Part shown: piece by piece, positions 15,024 through 23,460 of the stretch
How positions within the stretch are numbered: the first letter of the stretch is position 1
Layout of the letters: the number at the start of each line of letters is the position of its first letter
NCBI GenBank assembly: GCA_964585245.1
Contig: CAZPCV010000003.1
Location: 1-47,116 of the forward strand
Length of the DNA stretch: 47,116 nucleotides
Reading direction: 5' to 3'
Source of the DNA: CAZEDL01 sp964585245
GTDB taxonomy: Bacteria > Patescibacteriota > Patescibacteriia > Magasanikbacterales > GWA2-37-8
Program-made: the position numbers and the translations under genes
Notes under the pieces: model-generated
The model's database searches: none
What the model was told of the DNA's origin: nothing
What the model saw: the letters and a program-made list of their open reading frames with translations, nothing else

Positions 15024-15611
15024 ATGAATGAACTCGCTGTCAACAAACTGCCCTTAATCGGACAAAACGTGCCTGATCTTACGATGGAAGTTTTTCAAAA
15101 TGAAGGGGTCCGAAAAATTAAATTGTCAGACTACCTGGGAAAATGGCTAATTTTGTTTTTTTACCCTGCTGATTTCACGTTTGTCTGCCCTACCGAACTC
15201 GAAGAAATGGATGGATTGTACGAAGAATTTAAGAAATTAAACGCCGAAGTAATCAGCATCAGCCGCGATACCGTCTTCGTGCACAAAGCCTGGCACGATA
15301 ATTCTCCGGCTATTAAAAACATCACTTTCCCAATGGGGGCAGATCCGACCGGTAAAATTTGCCGTGAATTCGGCACACTCATCGAGCACGAGGGTTTGTC
15401 ACTGCGCGGCACCTTCATTATCGATCCGGACGGCGTTTTAAAGGCGTTTGAAGTCAACGACAATTCTATCGGACGTAATGCCGAAGAATTACTACGCAAA
15501 CTCCAGGCGGCCCAATATGTTCGTGAACATGGTGGCGAAGTTTGCCCGGCCAAATGGAAGCCAGGCGCCAAAACCTTAAAACCAGGAATGGATTTAGTGG
15601 GCAAAATTTAA
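15024..15611 (+). CDS. ahpC: 2-Cys peroxiredoxin (AhpC/Prx1 family)
   Basis: Reduces hydrogen and organic peroxides. The 195-aa protein has peroxidatic C55 in FTFVCPTE and resolving C174 in EVCPAKW, and is full length for the family. The dedicated reductase AhpF is not in the window; thioredoxin-type partners could serve. The upstream 106-bp spacer contains AT-rich sequence and a TTGACA directly after the previous stop, but I cannot place a single convincing promoter. Inverted repeat and the four-helix gene follow just downstream. Confidence 0.93.
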   Translation: MNELAVNKLPLIGQNVPDLTMEVFQNEGVRKIKLSDYLGKWLILFFYPADFTFVCPTELEEMDGLYEEFKKLNAEVISISRDTVFVHKAWHDNSPAIKNITFPMGADPTGKICREFGTLIEHEGLSLRGTFIIDPDGVLKAFEVNDNSIGRNAEELLRKLQAAQYVREHGGEVCPAKWKPGAKTLKPGMDLVGKI

Positions 15612-15616
15612 ATTGA

Positions 15617-15640
15617 GGAGTTAGGATTTAGGAGTTAGCT
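15617..15640. repeat. left 24-bp inverted repeat of the four-helix-bundle unit
   Basis: Together with 16018-16041 it forms a terminal inverted repeat with 23 of 24 bases matching in reverse complement. The core reads GGAGTTAGGATTTAGGAGTT. It starts 6 bp after the ahpC stop codon. Confidence 0.85.
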
Positions 15641-15657
15641 GATAGCGGTAATTTACT

Positions 15658-16007
15658 ATGAATTCTTACAAAGATTTAATTGTTTGGCAAAAAGCAATTG
15701 AATTAGTAGTGGATATTTATACTCTAACTGACCAGTTTCCTAAATCTGAATTATATGGATTAACTTCTCAAATGCGTCGAGCGGCCGTTTCAATACCCGC
15801 CAATATCGCTGAGGGAGGAGACGAGGATCCAAAAAAGAATTCCATCAATTTATCATTATTGCTTTTGGCTCTGGTTCTGAATTAGAGACTCATATAGAAA
15901 TCTCAAAACGATTATTATTTGGTAAAAATTTTGATTACTCTAAAATCGATAATAATCTTAATCAAATAATGCGTATGCTTAATAAACTAACTATTACTTT
16001 AACTTAA
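15658..16007 (+). pseudogene. four-helix bundle protein (S23/IVP family), -1 frame break at A_AAA_AAG
   Basis: Related to proteins encoded in 23S rRNA intervening sequences and to Avd of diversity-generating retroelements; the family function is unsettled. The zero frame gives MNSYKDLIVWQKAIELVVDI through RRAAVSIPANIAEGG. The family's second half (KEFHQFIIIAFGSGSELETH, then helices to the stop at 16007) lies in the -1 frame. The switch point is CCA AAA AAG (15829-15837), a canonical slippery heptamer in the right phase, with AGGAG 10 nt upstream as in the dnaX frameshift. A shift there gives 116 aa of normal family sequence; without it a 75-aa product ends at 15885. A deleted A is the plain alternative. 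The gene sits between inverted repeats. Confidence 0.8.
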
Positions 16008-16017
16008 TTATTCTACA

Positions 16018-16041
16018 AGCTAATTCCTAAATCCTAACTCC
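16018..16041. repeat. right 24-bp inverted repeat of the four-helix-bundle unit
   Basis: Reverse complement of 15617-15640 with one mismatch. It begins 10 bp after the gene's stop and ends 7 bp before the sodB ATG, so the bounded unit is 425 bp long. Confidence 0.85.
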
Positions 16042-16048
16042 TTACACT

Positions 16049-16630
16049 ATGTATACTGCTCAAAACTACGACCGGCTCATTGGCACGCCTGGCTTTAGTG
16101 AAAAACTTCTTACTACGCACTTTACGCTCTACCAGGGTTACGTGACGAACACGATTAAACTCTCCGATCAATTACGCACACTGCTTGATAGCGATATGGC
16201 TTCCGCCCCGGAATACGCGGAGTTGACACGCCGCTTTGGCTGGGAATTCAACGGCATGCGTTTGCATGAATATTATTTTGATAACATGATTTCTGGCGGC
16301 AACCAACTTGCTACTGGAACTCCATTACAAACGGTTTTGGCCAAACAATTCGGCACCTTTGAAAACTGGCAAAAAGATTTTGTCGCCACTGGCGCCATGC
16401 GTGGTATTGGTTGGGCGATTTTGTATTACGATCCCATGGGCGACCGTTTTTTCAATTGCTGGGTGAATGAACATGATATGGGCCATCTGGCTGGCTGTGT
16501 ACCCTTACTCGTAATGGATGTCTTCGAACATGCCTTTATTATCGATTACGGCACCAAACGCGCTGATTATATCCAGGCGTTTTTGAAAGCGATAGATTGG
16601 AAAAAAGTGGAAGAACGATTGTCTAAGTAA
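16049..16630 (+). CDS. sodB: superoxide dismutase, Fe/Mn family
   Basis: Dismutates superoxide. The 193-aa protein has all four metal ligands: H24, H73, D157 and H161 (the last two in DVFEHAF). Iron versus manganese cannot be decided safely from sequence; the symbol is given by family resemblance. The downstream boundary GTKRADYIQAFLKAIDW is typical. The inverted repeat at 16018 sits immediately upstream of the ATG and would be part of its leader. Confidence 0.93.
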   Translation: MYTAQNYDRLIGTPGFSEKLLTTHFTLYQGYVTNTIKLSDQLRTLLDSDMASAPEYAELTRRFGWEFNGMRLHEYYFDNMISGGNQLATGTPLQTVLAKQFGTFENWQKDFVATGAMRGIGWAILYYDPMGDRFFNCWVNEHDMGHLAGCVPLLVMDVFEHAFIIDYGTKRADYIQAFLKAIDWKKVEERLSK

Positions 16631-16669
16631 TCACTCACTTCTAAGTCAAAATTTCTTTAATTCTAAAAC

Positions 16670-17350
16670 ATGACTCATTCTTTCGGAAAAATTTTTCCCC
16701 TCTTGGGAATATTGCTGCTTTTGGCGGCTTTTGTAATCGGATTCAAGACTTTGCAACAGGTAAACACCAGCCTGTCCGCTAAAGGCACAGTGGCTGATAT
16801 TCTTTCCGATGATTCGCGTCATTCCGGCAAAGCGCTGATTACATTTACCACTCTAACTGGCGAACAAGCAGAATTTTATGCTACAAATTGGCTAAAAAGT
16901 AAATATTCTATTGGCGACACAGTGGATGTTTTGTACCAGCCGGGAGCCTTGCCAAACGGCAGAGTAAATTCTTTCTTTTCTCTATATTTATTGCCAGCTA
17001 TTTTAGCCATGATCGGTCTTGATCTCCTAATTTTTTCGTTTATACTCAATCACTCACAGCAAAATTTATTAGAAAGAAAAAAATTAGTACAAACCGGTCA
17101 AAGCATCAATGCTACCTATCAGAATTTTCGTGCTACCTCTTACCGCGGATCACTGTCTCCAGCACGCTACTACGCCGAAGCGAACTGGACCGATGAATCT
17201 ACCCAAAAAAAATATTATTTCACTAGCGAATCCGTGGTCGCCGAAGAAATAAATACCTTAAAAAACGGCCAAAATGTTATAGTCTATATTGATCCTAAAA
17301 ATCCAAAACACTATTATTTTGATCTACAAAATACCTTACACAACCAATAA
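16670..17350 (+). CDS. DUF3592-type membrane protein
   Basis: The 226-aa protein has an N-terminal membrane span (about 9-30) and a second near 105-127. Two soluble beta-rich segments, one after each span, resemble the DUF3592 fold (KALITFTTLTGEQAEF, then GDTVDVLYQP; and YYFTSESVV, then GQNVIVYIDPKNP). The function of the family is unknown. It is the last gene of the redox block and ends before a bidirectional terminator shared with the convergent protease gene. Confidence 0.75.
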   Translation: MTHSFGKIFPLLGILLLLAAFVIGFKTLQQVNTSLSAKGTVADILSDDSRHSGKALITFTTLTGEQAEFYATNWLKSKYSIGDTVDVLYQPGALPNGRVNSFFSLYLLPAILAMIGLDLLIFSFILNHSQQNLLERKKLVQTGQSINATYQNFRATSYRGSLSPARYYAEANWTDESTQKKYYFTSESVVAEEINTLKNGQNVIVYIDPKNPKHYYFDLQNTLHNQ

Positions 17351-17371
17351 CCACTTGCTAAATTTTTCGAC

Positions 17372-17399
17372 AAAAAATCGACCATGCGGTCGATTTTTT
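17372..17399. terminator. bidirectional intrinsic terminator between convergent genes
   Basis: AAAAAATCGACC, atgc, GGTCGATTTTTT form a perfect 12-bp stem with T6 on either strand. Confidence 0.95.
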
Positions 17400-17407
17400 A
17401 TTATCCT

Positions 17408-19330
17408 TTATTCCCAATCTTCGCAGACCGCTCGCAGTTCTTTCAGCCCAACACTATTTACGCTCATATCGGTAATCAAGCTTAAATCCATTACGCCATA
17501 ACCTGTAATCGGGCCGATCTCACCTTTACCGGTAAGTACTTTTGAATACTCACCAGGCTGTGAAACAATAAACCGATCTTTTGCATACTGCAAATCGTAC
17601 GAAGCATACCAGCTAAAAGCGCCCCCTCGGCACGGATTCCACTTGGTCGTAGCTCTTTGACTATTGGGCAGCACTGCCGATGGCAGCGTAAAACACTCCG
17701 GCCCATGACAAATAATTTTAGCTTTATCTGGCGAACATGTAGTTCTTATGGAAGTAAAGCCAGAACTTTTTGATTCCGTTGCCTCTAGCGAAGTAGGACA
17801 TTTTATCATTAAATGAGTTATGCCCGTGCTGTAGCTTTGCATGGTAGAAGAAGAATTAACACTAGTAGTATACGCTTCCACTTTTAACGCTCCTACCGCA
17901 GTGCCAGTGGCCATACCATAACCAATCAAGGGCTGTCCGTTAACCACACCGTGATCACCCTCGAAAAAATTATAAAACGCTCTCCACTCATACGAACGCC
18001 AACACATTGGATCGATATCTTTTTGGGCAGAAAAGTTAGCCGGCAAAAAGGGTGATGGCCACTCAATAGGGAATACTTTAAATTCCCCTGGCAAAGAATC
18101 ACTAGAACTATAGGCCCACACTTTGACAGGCAAATCCTTTCCAGAGGAAACAAGCCCTTGGGCTGTTCCGGTACCGGTTAGCGATTGTCCGTTAATTTCG
18201 CCGCCATCACCCTGGGCAAACTGGTAGTCCGCTTGCCAACTATAACTTTGTCCGCCACACATCGTCGGCAAATCTTTATTATCATAAAATCTACTCGGCA
18301 ATGGATTGGACCACGGCAGTGACAATTTATTGGTATTTGCTTTTTGCAACACCGGGCTATTACAGCGCACTTTCATGTCTTGAATTCCGGGACTTCTTAC
18401 CGAATCATTGGTACTAATACTAAAACGCATCGGCCCATACCCTTCGGCACTATAGGTCTTTTCCCAACCGTTCAAAGTGATTACTTCTCCCTGGCCATAA
18501 ATATAAATATAATCTGCATTTGGCTCCAGACTGTATTTAATAGTGTAAGAAAATGGTGAGCGCGGACACGGATCCCAGGCAGTTTCTTCACTCATGGCAT
18601 TTACATAATTATTTCTAAGTGGGCTGTCGAAAAAAGCCGGATACTCTGAGTCGTAGACATTCCAAGTTTTGGGAAAACTAATTTCTCGATTATATATATA
18701 ATCGAGCGTCCATTCACGCGTAAATTCGGGACGGGAAAATTGACCATTTTGATTAACTCCAACCAATACGCTCCCGGCATTTCCAGTAGTGTAAATCGGG
18801 GAACCCGAATCTCCTGGCACAGAATACTCCCCACCTGGATAATTTAAAGCAAACTTATACTCATCATAAGATACCGGAATAGCATTAGCTTCACGTAAAA
18901 TCTCATCGCCTCCGCGCCCTTGATGCAGCAACGTTTTACCCATTAACTCGTCGGAGGTGCCGGTATAAATACCCCTAATATACCCTGCGGTTGAGCTATT
19001 CATGCTAAAACCGTTTTGTAGATGAATAAGCCCATAATCATTGCCGGGGTGATAGACAATAAAATCTGCCCACTGTTTTTGTTTTTCAAACGTCACAGAC
19101 AAGGTTTCAAATGGCAATCGTCTGCTATATGTAAATAAGCCACAGTGACCAGCCGTTACTATCCAATCATTAGTTAAAAGGCTGCTAGAGCAATTATTCC
19201 AGGTAACCCCGCTCTTTTCTGGATTTGGAACAACGTTACCGTTGGCTATTGCCGAAGCAGGAGAAAGCGCTACACTTAAACCAAAAAACACCATTCCGAC
19301 GAAGAATAGACGTAAAAAACTGTTTCTCAT
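17408..19330 (-). CDS. secreted trypsin-like serine protease with four C-terminal ~70-aa repeats
   Basis: The 640-aa protein has a signal peptide (residues 1 to about 29, cleavage likely after SPASAIA) and a chymotrypsin-fold domain (about 30-215) with an intact triad: H62 in TAGHC, D98 in GNDYGLI and S175 in PGDSGSP. Four related segments follow, starting at C255, C358, C443 and C567; three end with a second cysteine (C323, C511, C636), a spacing of 68-69 residues. Their shared pattern is Cys, a few residues, W-x-A-x-Y-(N/D)-(F/L) or a variant, then an Asn/Gly-rich turn (NGQ, TGxG). I know no family with this repeat. It is probably a secreted or surface proteolytic factor whose disulfides the DsbA/VKOR system would form. 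Confidence 0.85.
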   Translation of the reverse strand: MRNSFLRLFFVGMVFFGLSVALSPASAIANGNVVPNPEKSGVTWNNCSSSLLTNDWIVTAGHCGLFTYSRRLPFETLSVTFEKQKQWADFIVYHPGNDYGLIHLQNGFSMNSSTAGYIRGIYTGTSDELMGKTLLHQGRGGDEILREANAIPVSYDEYKFALNYPGGEYSVPGDSGSPIYTTGNAGSVLVGVNQNGQFSRPEFTREWTLDYIYNREISFPKTWNVYDSEYPAFFDSPLRNNYVNAMSEETAWDPCPRSPFSYTIKYSLEPNADYIYIYGQGEVITLNGWEKTYSAEGYGPMRFSISTNDSVRSPGIQDMKVRCNSPVLQKANTNKLSLPWSNPLPSRFYDNKDLPTMCGGQSYSWQADYQFAQGDGGEINGQSLTGTGTAQGLVSSGKDLPVKVWAYSSSDSLPGEFKVFPIEWPSPFLPANFSAQKDIDPMCWRSYEWRAFYNFFEGDHGVVNGQPLIGYGMATGTAVGALKVEAYTTSVNSSSTMQSYSTGITHLMIKCPTSLEATESKSSGFTSIRTTCSPDKAKIICHGPECFTLPSAVLPNSQRATTKWNPCRGGAFSWYASYDLQYAKDRFIVSQPGEYSKVLTGKGEIGPITGYGVMDLSLITDMSVNSVGLKELRAVCEDWE

Positions 19331-19357
19331 ACATTTGTTAATTTAATTTAACAAATT

Positions 19358-19386
19358 ATCATATCACATTTTTTAGATTTAGTCAA
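19358..19386 (-). promoter_or_regulatory. promoter of the protease gene
   Basis: On the minus strand TTGACT (19386-19381), 17 nt and TATGAT (19363-19358) preceded by TGA (extended -10). The ATG is at 19330. Confidence 0.7.
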
Positions 19387-19420
19387 TCTCGAACGTTCCA
19401 CAAAATGCTAGAGAATTAGT

Positions 19421-19463
19421 AAAAAAAATATCACTACCTTCAGGCACTGATATTTTTAAACCT
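19421..19463. terminator. intrinsic terminator downstream of the membrane protein gene
   Basis: AAAAATATCA and TGATATTTTT pair over a loop of about 14 nt, with A and T tracts outside. It would stop transcription from 19503 on the minus strand before the protease promoter. Confidence 0.6.
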
Positions 19464-19502
19464 CCTCTTCAATACAGCTACTATTTTTAGCGCATCCGAC
19501 AG

Positions 19503-20549
19503 TTAAGGAGCCACAATTTTCCCATATAGTTTAGGCTTATTCGACAGACTTCCAAATTCTCCAGCTCCACACTCGCTAAACTTCCACGGTTCTTTGGCCG
19601 CGTTTGGCAAGGGTTCGAGCTCCGCAAAAAATTCTACTCTCTTATCAGGTGCCCCTTTAAATATAGGCAAAAGCGGCCCCTCCGAAGCCCCACTTAAAAT
19701 TAACAACAAATCTGTTTCAGGGGTAAGCCCAACCAGAGCGGCATAGGTCCGCGCGCACTGCGCTTCTTGAGTGGCTAAACACGGACACGACACCAGATCT
19801 TTAGAAAGCAGCGTCCCTTGAATTTTTACCGGCACGTTCATTAATTCTGGGTGACTGGCAGCGCCACCGGCAAATGTATGGCTATTTACCACCGGCAAGG
19901 CGTTGGCCGTGCGGTGGCTCGTTACCGTGGCCGCCAGCATAAACCCCGGTATTATGGCAGCGAACAACGAAAAAAATACAAGCGCTGGCGCAATGATATA
20001 GGGCTTGTCGGCTTTAATACGACGACGCAGAACATACCAGAAAAAAAGCCGTAACACCGGATACAAGACAGCCACAAAAAGCATCGCCTGCCCCGCAAAC
20101 CAGGTGCGCACGAACGGGCACCCGGCCACGAGCGGATAGGTATAGTCGGGCAAATAAAACAAGCTAATTAAAAAAATATTCCACGCTTCGATAAAAATAT
20201 ACGAGGGATGATTGGAATAAAATTCATAGCGGCTGGCCGGGATAGCGGGATTAGACATGATTAACGGGCCGGCCTTGAGGAGCGGACGATAAAAAAGAGT
20301 TTTTATTTTAGGACGGGCTATGTTTACGAGTATCCAAGCGTTAATTGCCAAAATAATAATCAACCCCACCCAATCACCCACGGTGAACTCCCAGGGCTTG
20401 CTCGCGCATTCAAACGCCCCTTGAGAAGCTTTCCAATCACCGTAATAGCTGCCAATCAGGGTACTAGCAATAAACTCAAAAAATAAAATTTCCACTAAAC
20501 CCACGACTTTTTGCAAGTTTGTTACCGACCAATTTTTAAATAGGGTCAT
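19503..20549 (-). CDS. multi-pass membrane protein of unknown function
   Basis: I do not recognise this 348-aa protein. Five hydrophobic segments can be seen (about 15-33, 60-80, 118-140, 148-172 and 185-205). An extracytoplasmic C-terminal region of about 140 residues follows, with cysteines in CPCLATQEAQC and SECG and a short Gly/Ala-rich stretch. The TATAAT on the minus strand 10 nt before the ATG suggests a very short leader. It is flanked by the protease gene and by divergent pyrD, with no clue to its role. Confidence 0.7.
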   Translation of the reverse strand: MTLFKNWSVTNLQKVVGLVEILFFEFIASTLIGSYYGDWKASQGAFECASKPWEFTVGDWVGLIIILAINAWILVNIARPKIKTLFYRPLLKAGPLIMSNPAIPASRYEFYSNHPSYIFIEAWNIFLISLFYLPDYTYPLVAGCPFVRTWFAGQAMLFVAVLYPVLRLFFWYVLRRRIKADKPYIIAPALVFFSLFAAIIPGFMLAATVTSHRTANALPVVNSHTFAGGAASHPELMNVPVKIQGTLLSKDLVSCPCLATQEAQCARTYAALVGLTPETDLLLILSGASEGPLLPIFKGAPDKRVEFFAELEPLPNAAKEPWKFSECGAGEFGSLSNKPKLYGKIVAP

Positions 20550-20671
20550 ATACTTTTGTATTATAATACCATTCTAACACTTTTCTTTAGTCATTCCTAA
20601 TGTCACTCATTGAAACATAATTGCGTCATCTGGATTCTTTGACTTATCTATGATATTTTTCAAGATGAAAT

Positions 20672-20677
20672 TATAAT
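20672..20677 (+). promoter_or_regulatory. -10 element of the pyrD-ppcA operon
   Basis: A perfect TATAAT 13 nt before the pyrD ATG, implying a very short leader. No good -35 at the proper distance. A TTGACT lies too far upstream (27 nt) to pair with it. Confidence 0.45.
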
Positions 20678-20690
20678 TTATCTTTCTGCT

Positions 20691-21770
20691 ATGTACACTT
20701 CGCTCCTGCGTCCTTTGTTATTCTCTCTTTTTTCTGATCCTGAAGATGCTCATCGCTTGGTTATTTCTCTCATGCGTCATGGTTCTTTTTCTGCACTTTT
20801 AGCGATAGTCCGGCAGATATGCGAAGTGAAAGCTTCCGAACTTAAGCAGCAGGTATTCGGACTTTCTTTCTCTACCCCGCTTGGTCTAGCAGCTGGTTTT
20901 GACAAGCATGCCGAGGTGCTCAAAATGCTCGGCGCATTAGGGTTTGGGCATATCGAGGCCGGCTCTGTGACGGAGTATGCTCAACCAGGCAATCCCCGCC
21001 CCCGAATGTTTCGTCTGCCGCTCGATCAGGCGCTCATTAATCGCATGGGCTTCAACAATGATGGGGCAGAAAAAATGGCCCAGACACTTGCTGCGACCAG
21101 TGCATTATCCGGGCCGTTGGGGATCAGCCTTGGCAAATCAAAAATCACCCCTCTCGAAAAAGCGGCTGCTGACTATCTATTTAGTTTTCGCACGCTCTAT
21201 AAGTACGGCAACTATTTTGCGATTAACGTAAGTTCGCCCAATACCCCAGGCTTACGCCAACTCCAAGACAAAGCAGCTCTAGAACAAATCGTACAGACAC
21301 TACAAGCAGAAAATAAACTCCTGGCCCAGGGGCAACCGCTAAAACCACTGCTGGTTAAAATCGCTCCTGATCTTAGTTTTGACGCGATTGATGAGGTGGT
21401 AGCGGTCTGCCGCAAATATGCGGTGAGCGGAATTATTGCTACGAACACCACCCTCAAACGCGACCAACTACATACTTCTATCGAAGAAACGGGCGGATTA
21501 AGTGGTCGACCGTTATTCGCGTCATCACTCGCGATCGTGCGTCATCTACACAAGACTGCTCCAGAATTGCCTATTATCGGCGTAGGCGGCATTTTTTCGG
21601 CTGCAGATGCTTACGCCTTTATCAAGGCCGGGGCGCAACTGGTGCAGGCGTATACTGGTTTTATCTACCAGGGCCCGCTGTTTGCCAAACACATTAACAA
21701 AGGCTTGCTCGCCCTCTTACGCCAAGACGGCTTTAAGCATATTAGCGAAGCGGTAGGCACCGAATCATAA
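20691..21770 (+). CDS. pyrD: dihydroorotate dehydrogenase (quinone), class 2
   Basis: Oxidises dihydroorotate to orotate in pyrimidine synthesis, passing electrons to quinone at the membrane. The 359-aa protein has the class 2 N-terminal helix region (PEDAHRLVISLMRH), FMN-binding LGLAAGFDKHAE, catalytic Ser in INVSSPNTPGLRQL (near residue 178) and the phosphate loop IIGVGGIFSAADAY. A quinone-dependent enzyme implies a quinone pool, which VKOR also needs. It is followed 3 bp later by ppcA. Confidence 0.95.
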   Translation: MYTSLLRPLLFSLFSDPEDAHRLVISLMRHGSFSALLAIVRQICEVKASELKQQVFGLSFSTPLGLAAGFDKHAEVLKMLGALGFGHIEAGSVTEYAQPGNPRPRMFRLPLDQALINRMGFNNDGAEKMAQTLAATSALSGPLGISLGKSKITPLEKAAADYLFSFRTLYKYGNYFAINVSSPNTPGLRQLQDKAALEQIVQTLQAENKLLAQGQPLKPLLVKIAPDLSFDAIDEVVAVCRKYAVSGIIATNTTLKRDQLHTSIEETGGLSGRPLFASSLAIVRHLHKTAPELPIIGVGGIFSAADAYAFIKAGAQLVQAYTGFIYQGPLFAKHINKGLLALLRQDGFKHISEAVGTES

Positions 21771-21773
21771 TCT

Positions 21774-23297
21774 ATGCCTCGTTTATCCCGCGTAATCCCT
21801 TCGGTCATGGCGACCCAGCATCCGGACAATGCCGGAGCGCCGTATTGGAGCACCACGGGGCACCCGTTTGTCAGTGCAGAGCAAGAGCTCTCCGAATGCG
21901 TGTCGGCTTGGCAAACACTGGGGGTGGAGGAATTCATGTGGGACTTTGAAGGGAAGCACGCGGATGAAGCAGTGATAGACAAACTGTTTTCCGAACACTA
22001 TGAATTCTGCAAAAAAACCGGGATCGGTCGTAATTTATTTTTAACCTTTCGCGTGCCTAATGTCTGGCACGAAAAGGGCTACAGCTTGCTGCGTTCGCTG
22101 ATGGTCATTTTGACCAGCGAAGATTTTGCCCGCGACCTTAGTTTTAAAAACCGCCCGCTATTTGAAGTTATTTTGCCCATGACCGAAACGGCGGAGCAGC
22201 TCATTTATATTCAAACTTGCTACCAAAAACTAGCGCGGTTCAAAATGGCAACCTTTAATCACAATACCCCACAAAATTCCGAACAGCTAGAACTTATCCC
22301 GCTTGTAGAGAGCGTAAGTGGACAAATAGGTATTGCCCAACTGCTCAAAAAATACATTGTCCTGCATCAGAAAAAATTTAATTCCCGCCTCGCTTATCTG
22401 CGGCCTTTTTTAGCACGCAGCGATCCGGCCATGGTTTCTGGGTTGTTACCCACTGTACTTGCTAACAAAATCGCTTTGTCTGAGCTAGTTCGTTTTTCAG
22501 CAGCGGAAAAAATTCCTACTTTTCCGATTATCGGGGTAGGAAGTTTGCCATTTCGCGGTGGACTTGCACCGACGGATATCCCGGCGTTTCTGATGCAATA
22601 TGCCGGAGTGCGCACGGTGACCGTGCAGTCGGCTTTTCGCTACGACCACCCCTTGCCCCTAGTAAAAAAATCAATCGCACTACTTAAGCAAAAACTCCCC
22701 CATACGAAAGCCGTTTTAATTCCGCCCACTCACCAACGCCGCTTGATGGAAATTATTACCGAGAGTGAAATTATATATCAGAAGGAATTATTACCAGTAT
22801 TGAATGATCTTGGCCCCTGGTTCGGGGCTATGCCGCGCCGTCGTGAACGGCGACAACATCTCGGTTTCTTGTCGTATGGCCGAAAAACGGGCAAAACGGC
22901 ACTGCCCCGTGCCATCAGCTTTACCGGCGCCCTGTACTCGCTGGGTATTCCACCGGAATTTATCGGCCTTAGCGCTTCATTAGAAAAATTAAGTGCGGCT
23001 GATTGGAAATTAATTAATCGCTATTACCCAATTTTAAAAAACGATTTAGCACGGGCCGGTCGCTTCCTTAATCTAGAAAATATTCGCCGTTTATCCAAGG
23101 CCAATCCCGCCTGGGAAAAAATTGCCGTAGGAATTCCAAAGATAGAAAAACTTCTCAATTTACACTTCGGTCCACAGACTAGAGCAGAGCACGAGCATTA
23201 TGACCTATCGCTTGATATCTGGTTGAGCCGCCACAACTCGGCTGCACTCAGTCGTCTCATTACCGCGAGCGGCCTAGCCCGCCAGAGTTTAGGATAA
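21774..23297 (+). CDS. ppcA: archaeal-type phosphoenolpyruvate carboxylase
   Basis: Adds bicarbonate to PEP to form oxaloacetate. At 507 aa it is far shorter than the usual bacterial enzyme (about 900 aa) and matches the archaeal-type family. The signature MATQHPDNAGAPYW is at the N-terminus, followed by VEEFMWDFEGKHADE, and further motifs are VGSLPFRGGL and HEHYDLSLDIW near the end. The 3-bp gap from pyrD indicates a two-gene operon. Oxaloacetate gives aspartate, the precursor two steps before dihydroorotate, so a shared role in pyrimidine supply is a reasonable inference. Confidence 0.92.
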   Translation: MPRLSRVIPSVMATQHPDNAGAPYWSTTGHPFVSAEQELSECVSAWQTLGVEEFMWDFEGKHADEAVIDKLFSEHYEFCKKTGIGRNLFLTFRVPNVWHEKGYSLLRSLMVILTSEDFARDLSFKNRPLFEVILPMTETAEQLIYIQTCYQKLARFKMATFNHNTPQNSEQLELIPLVESVSGQIGIAQLLKKYIVLHQKKFNSRLAYLRPFLARSDPAMVSGLLPTVLANKIALSELVRFSAAEKIPTFPIIGVGSLPFRGGLAPTDIPAFLMQYAGVRTVTVQSAFRYDHPLPLVKKSIALLKQKLPHTKAVLIPPTHQRRLMEIITESEIIYQKELLPVLNDLGPWFGAMPRRRERRQHLGFLSYGRKTGKTALPRAISFTGALYSLGIPPEFIGLSASLEKLSAADWKLINRYYPILKNDLARAGRFLNLENIRRLSKANPAWEKIAVGIPKIEKLLNLHFGPQTRAEHEHYDLSLDIWLSRHNSAALSRLITASGLARQSLG

Positions 23298-23460
23298 TTG
23301 GATCACACTGTGCCCCTTCTGCCGTTAACGAATTAATTACAGTCGCTGCTTTTCTCCACCGAACAGTTTCCGTCTTTTTCGCCAATTAACACATCAACCC
23401 CTTCCGGGAATTTGGTGGCAAAATCTTTAACGTGGGATGCCTGATGAGTAGTGACAAATG

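Noticed and set aside
23300..23460. Possible toxin partner or gene remnant downstream of the Phd-like gene
   Set aside because: A 45-codon open stretch on the minus strand ends at about 23335 but has no start codon and no toxin motif. It may be a remnant, which I cannot support.
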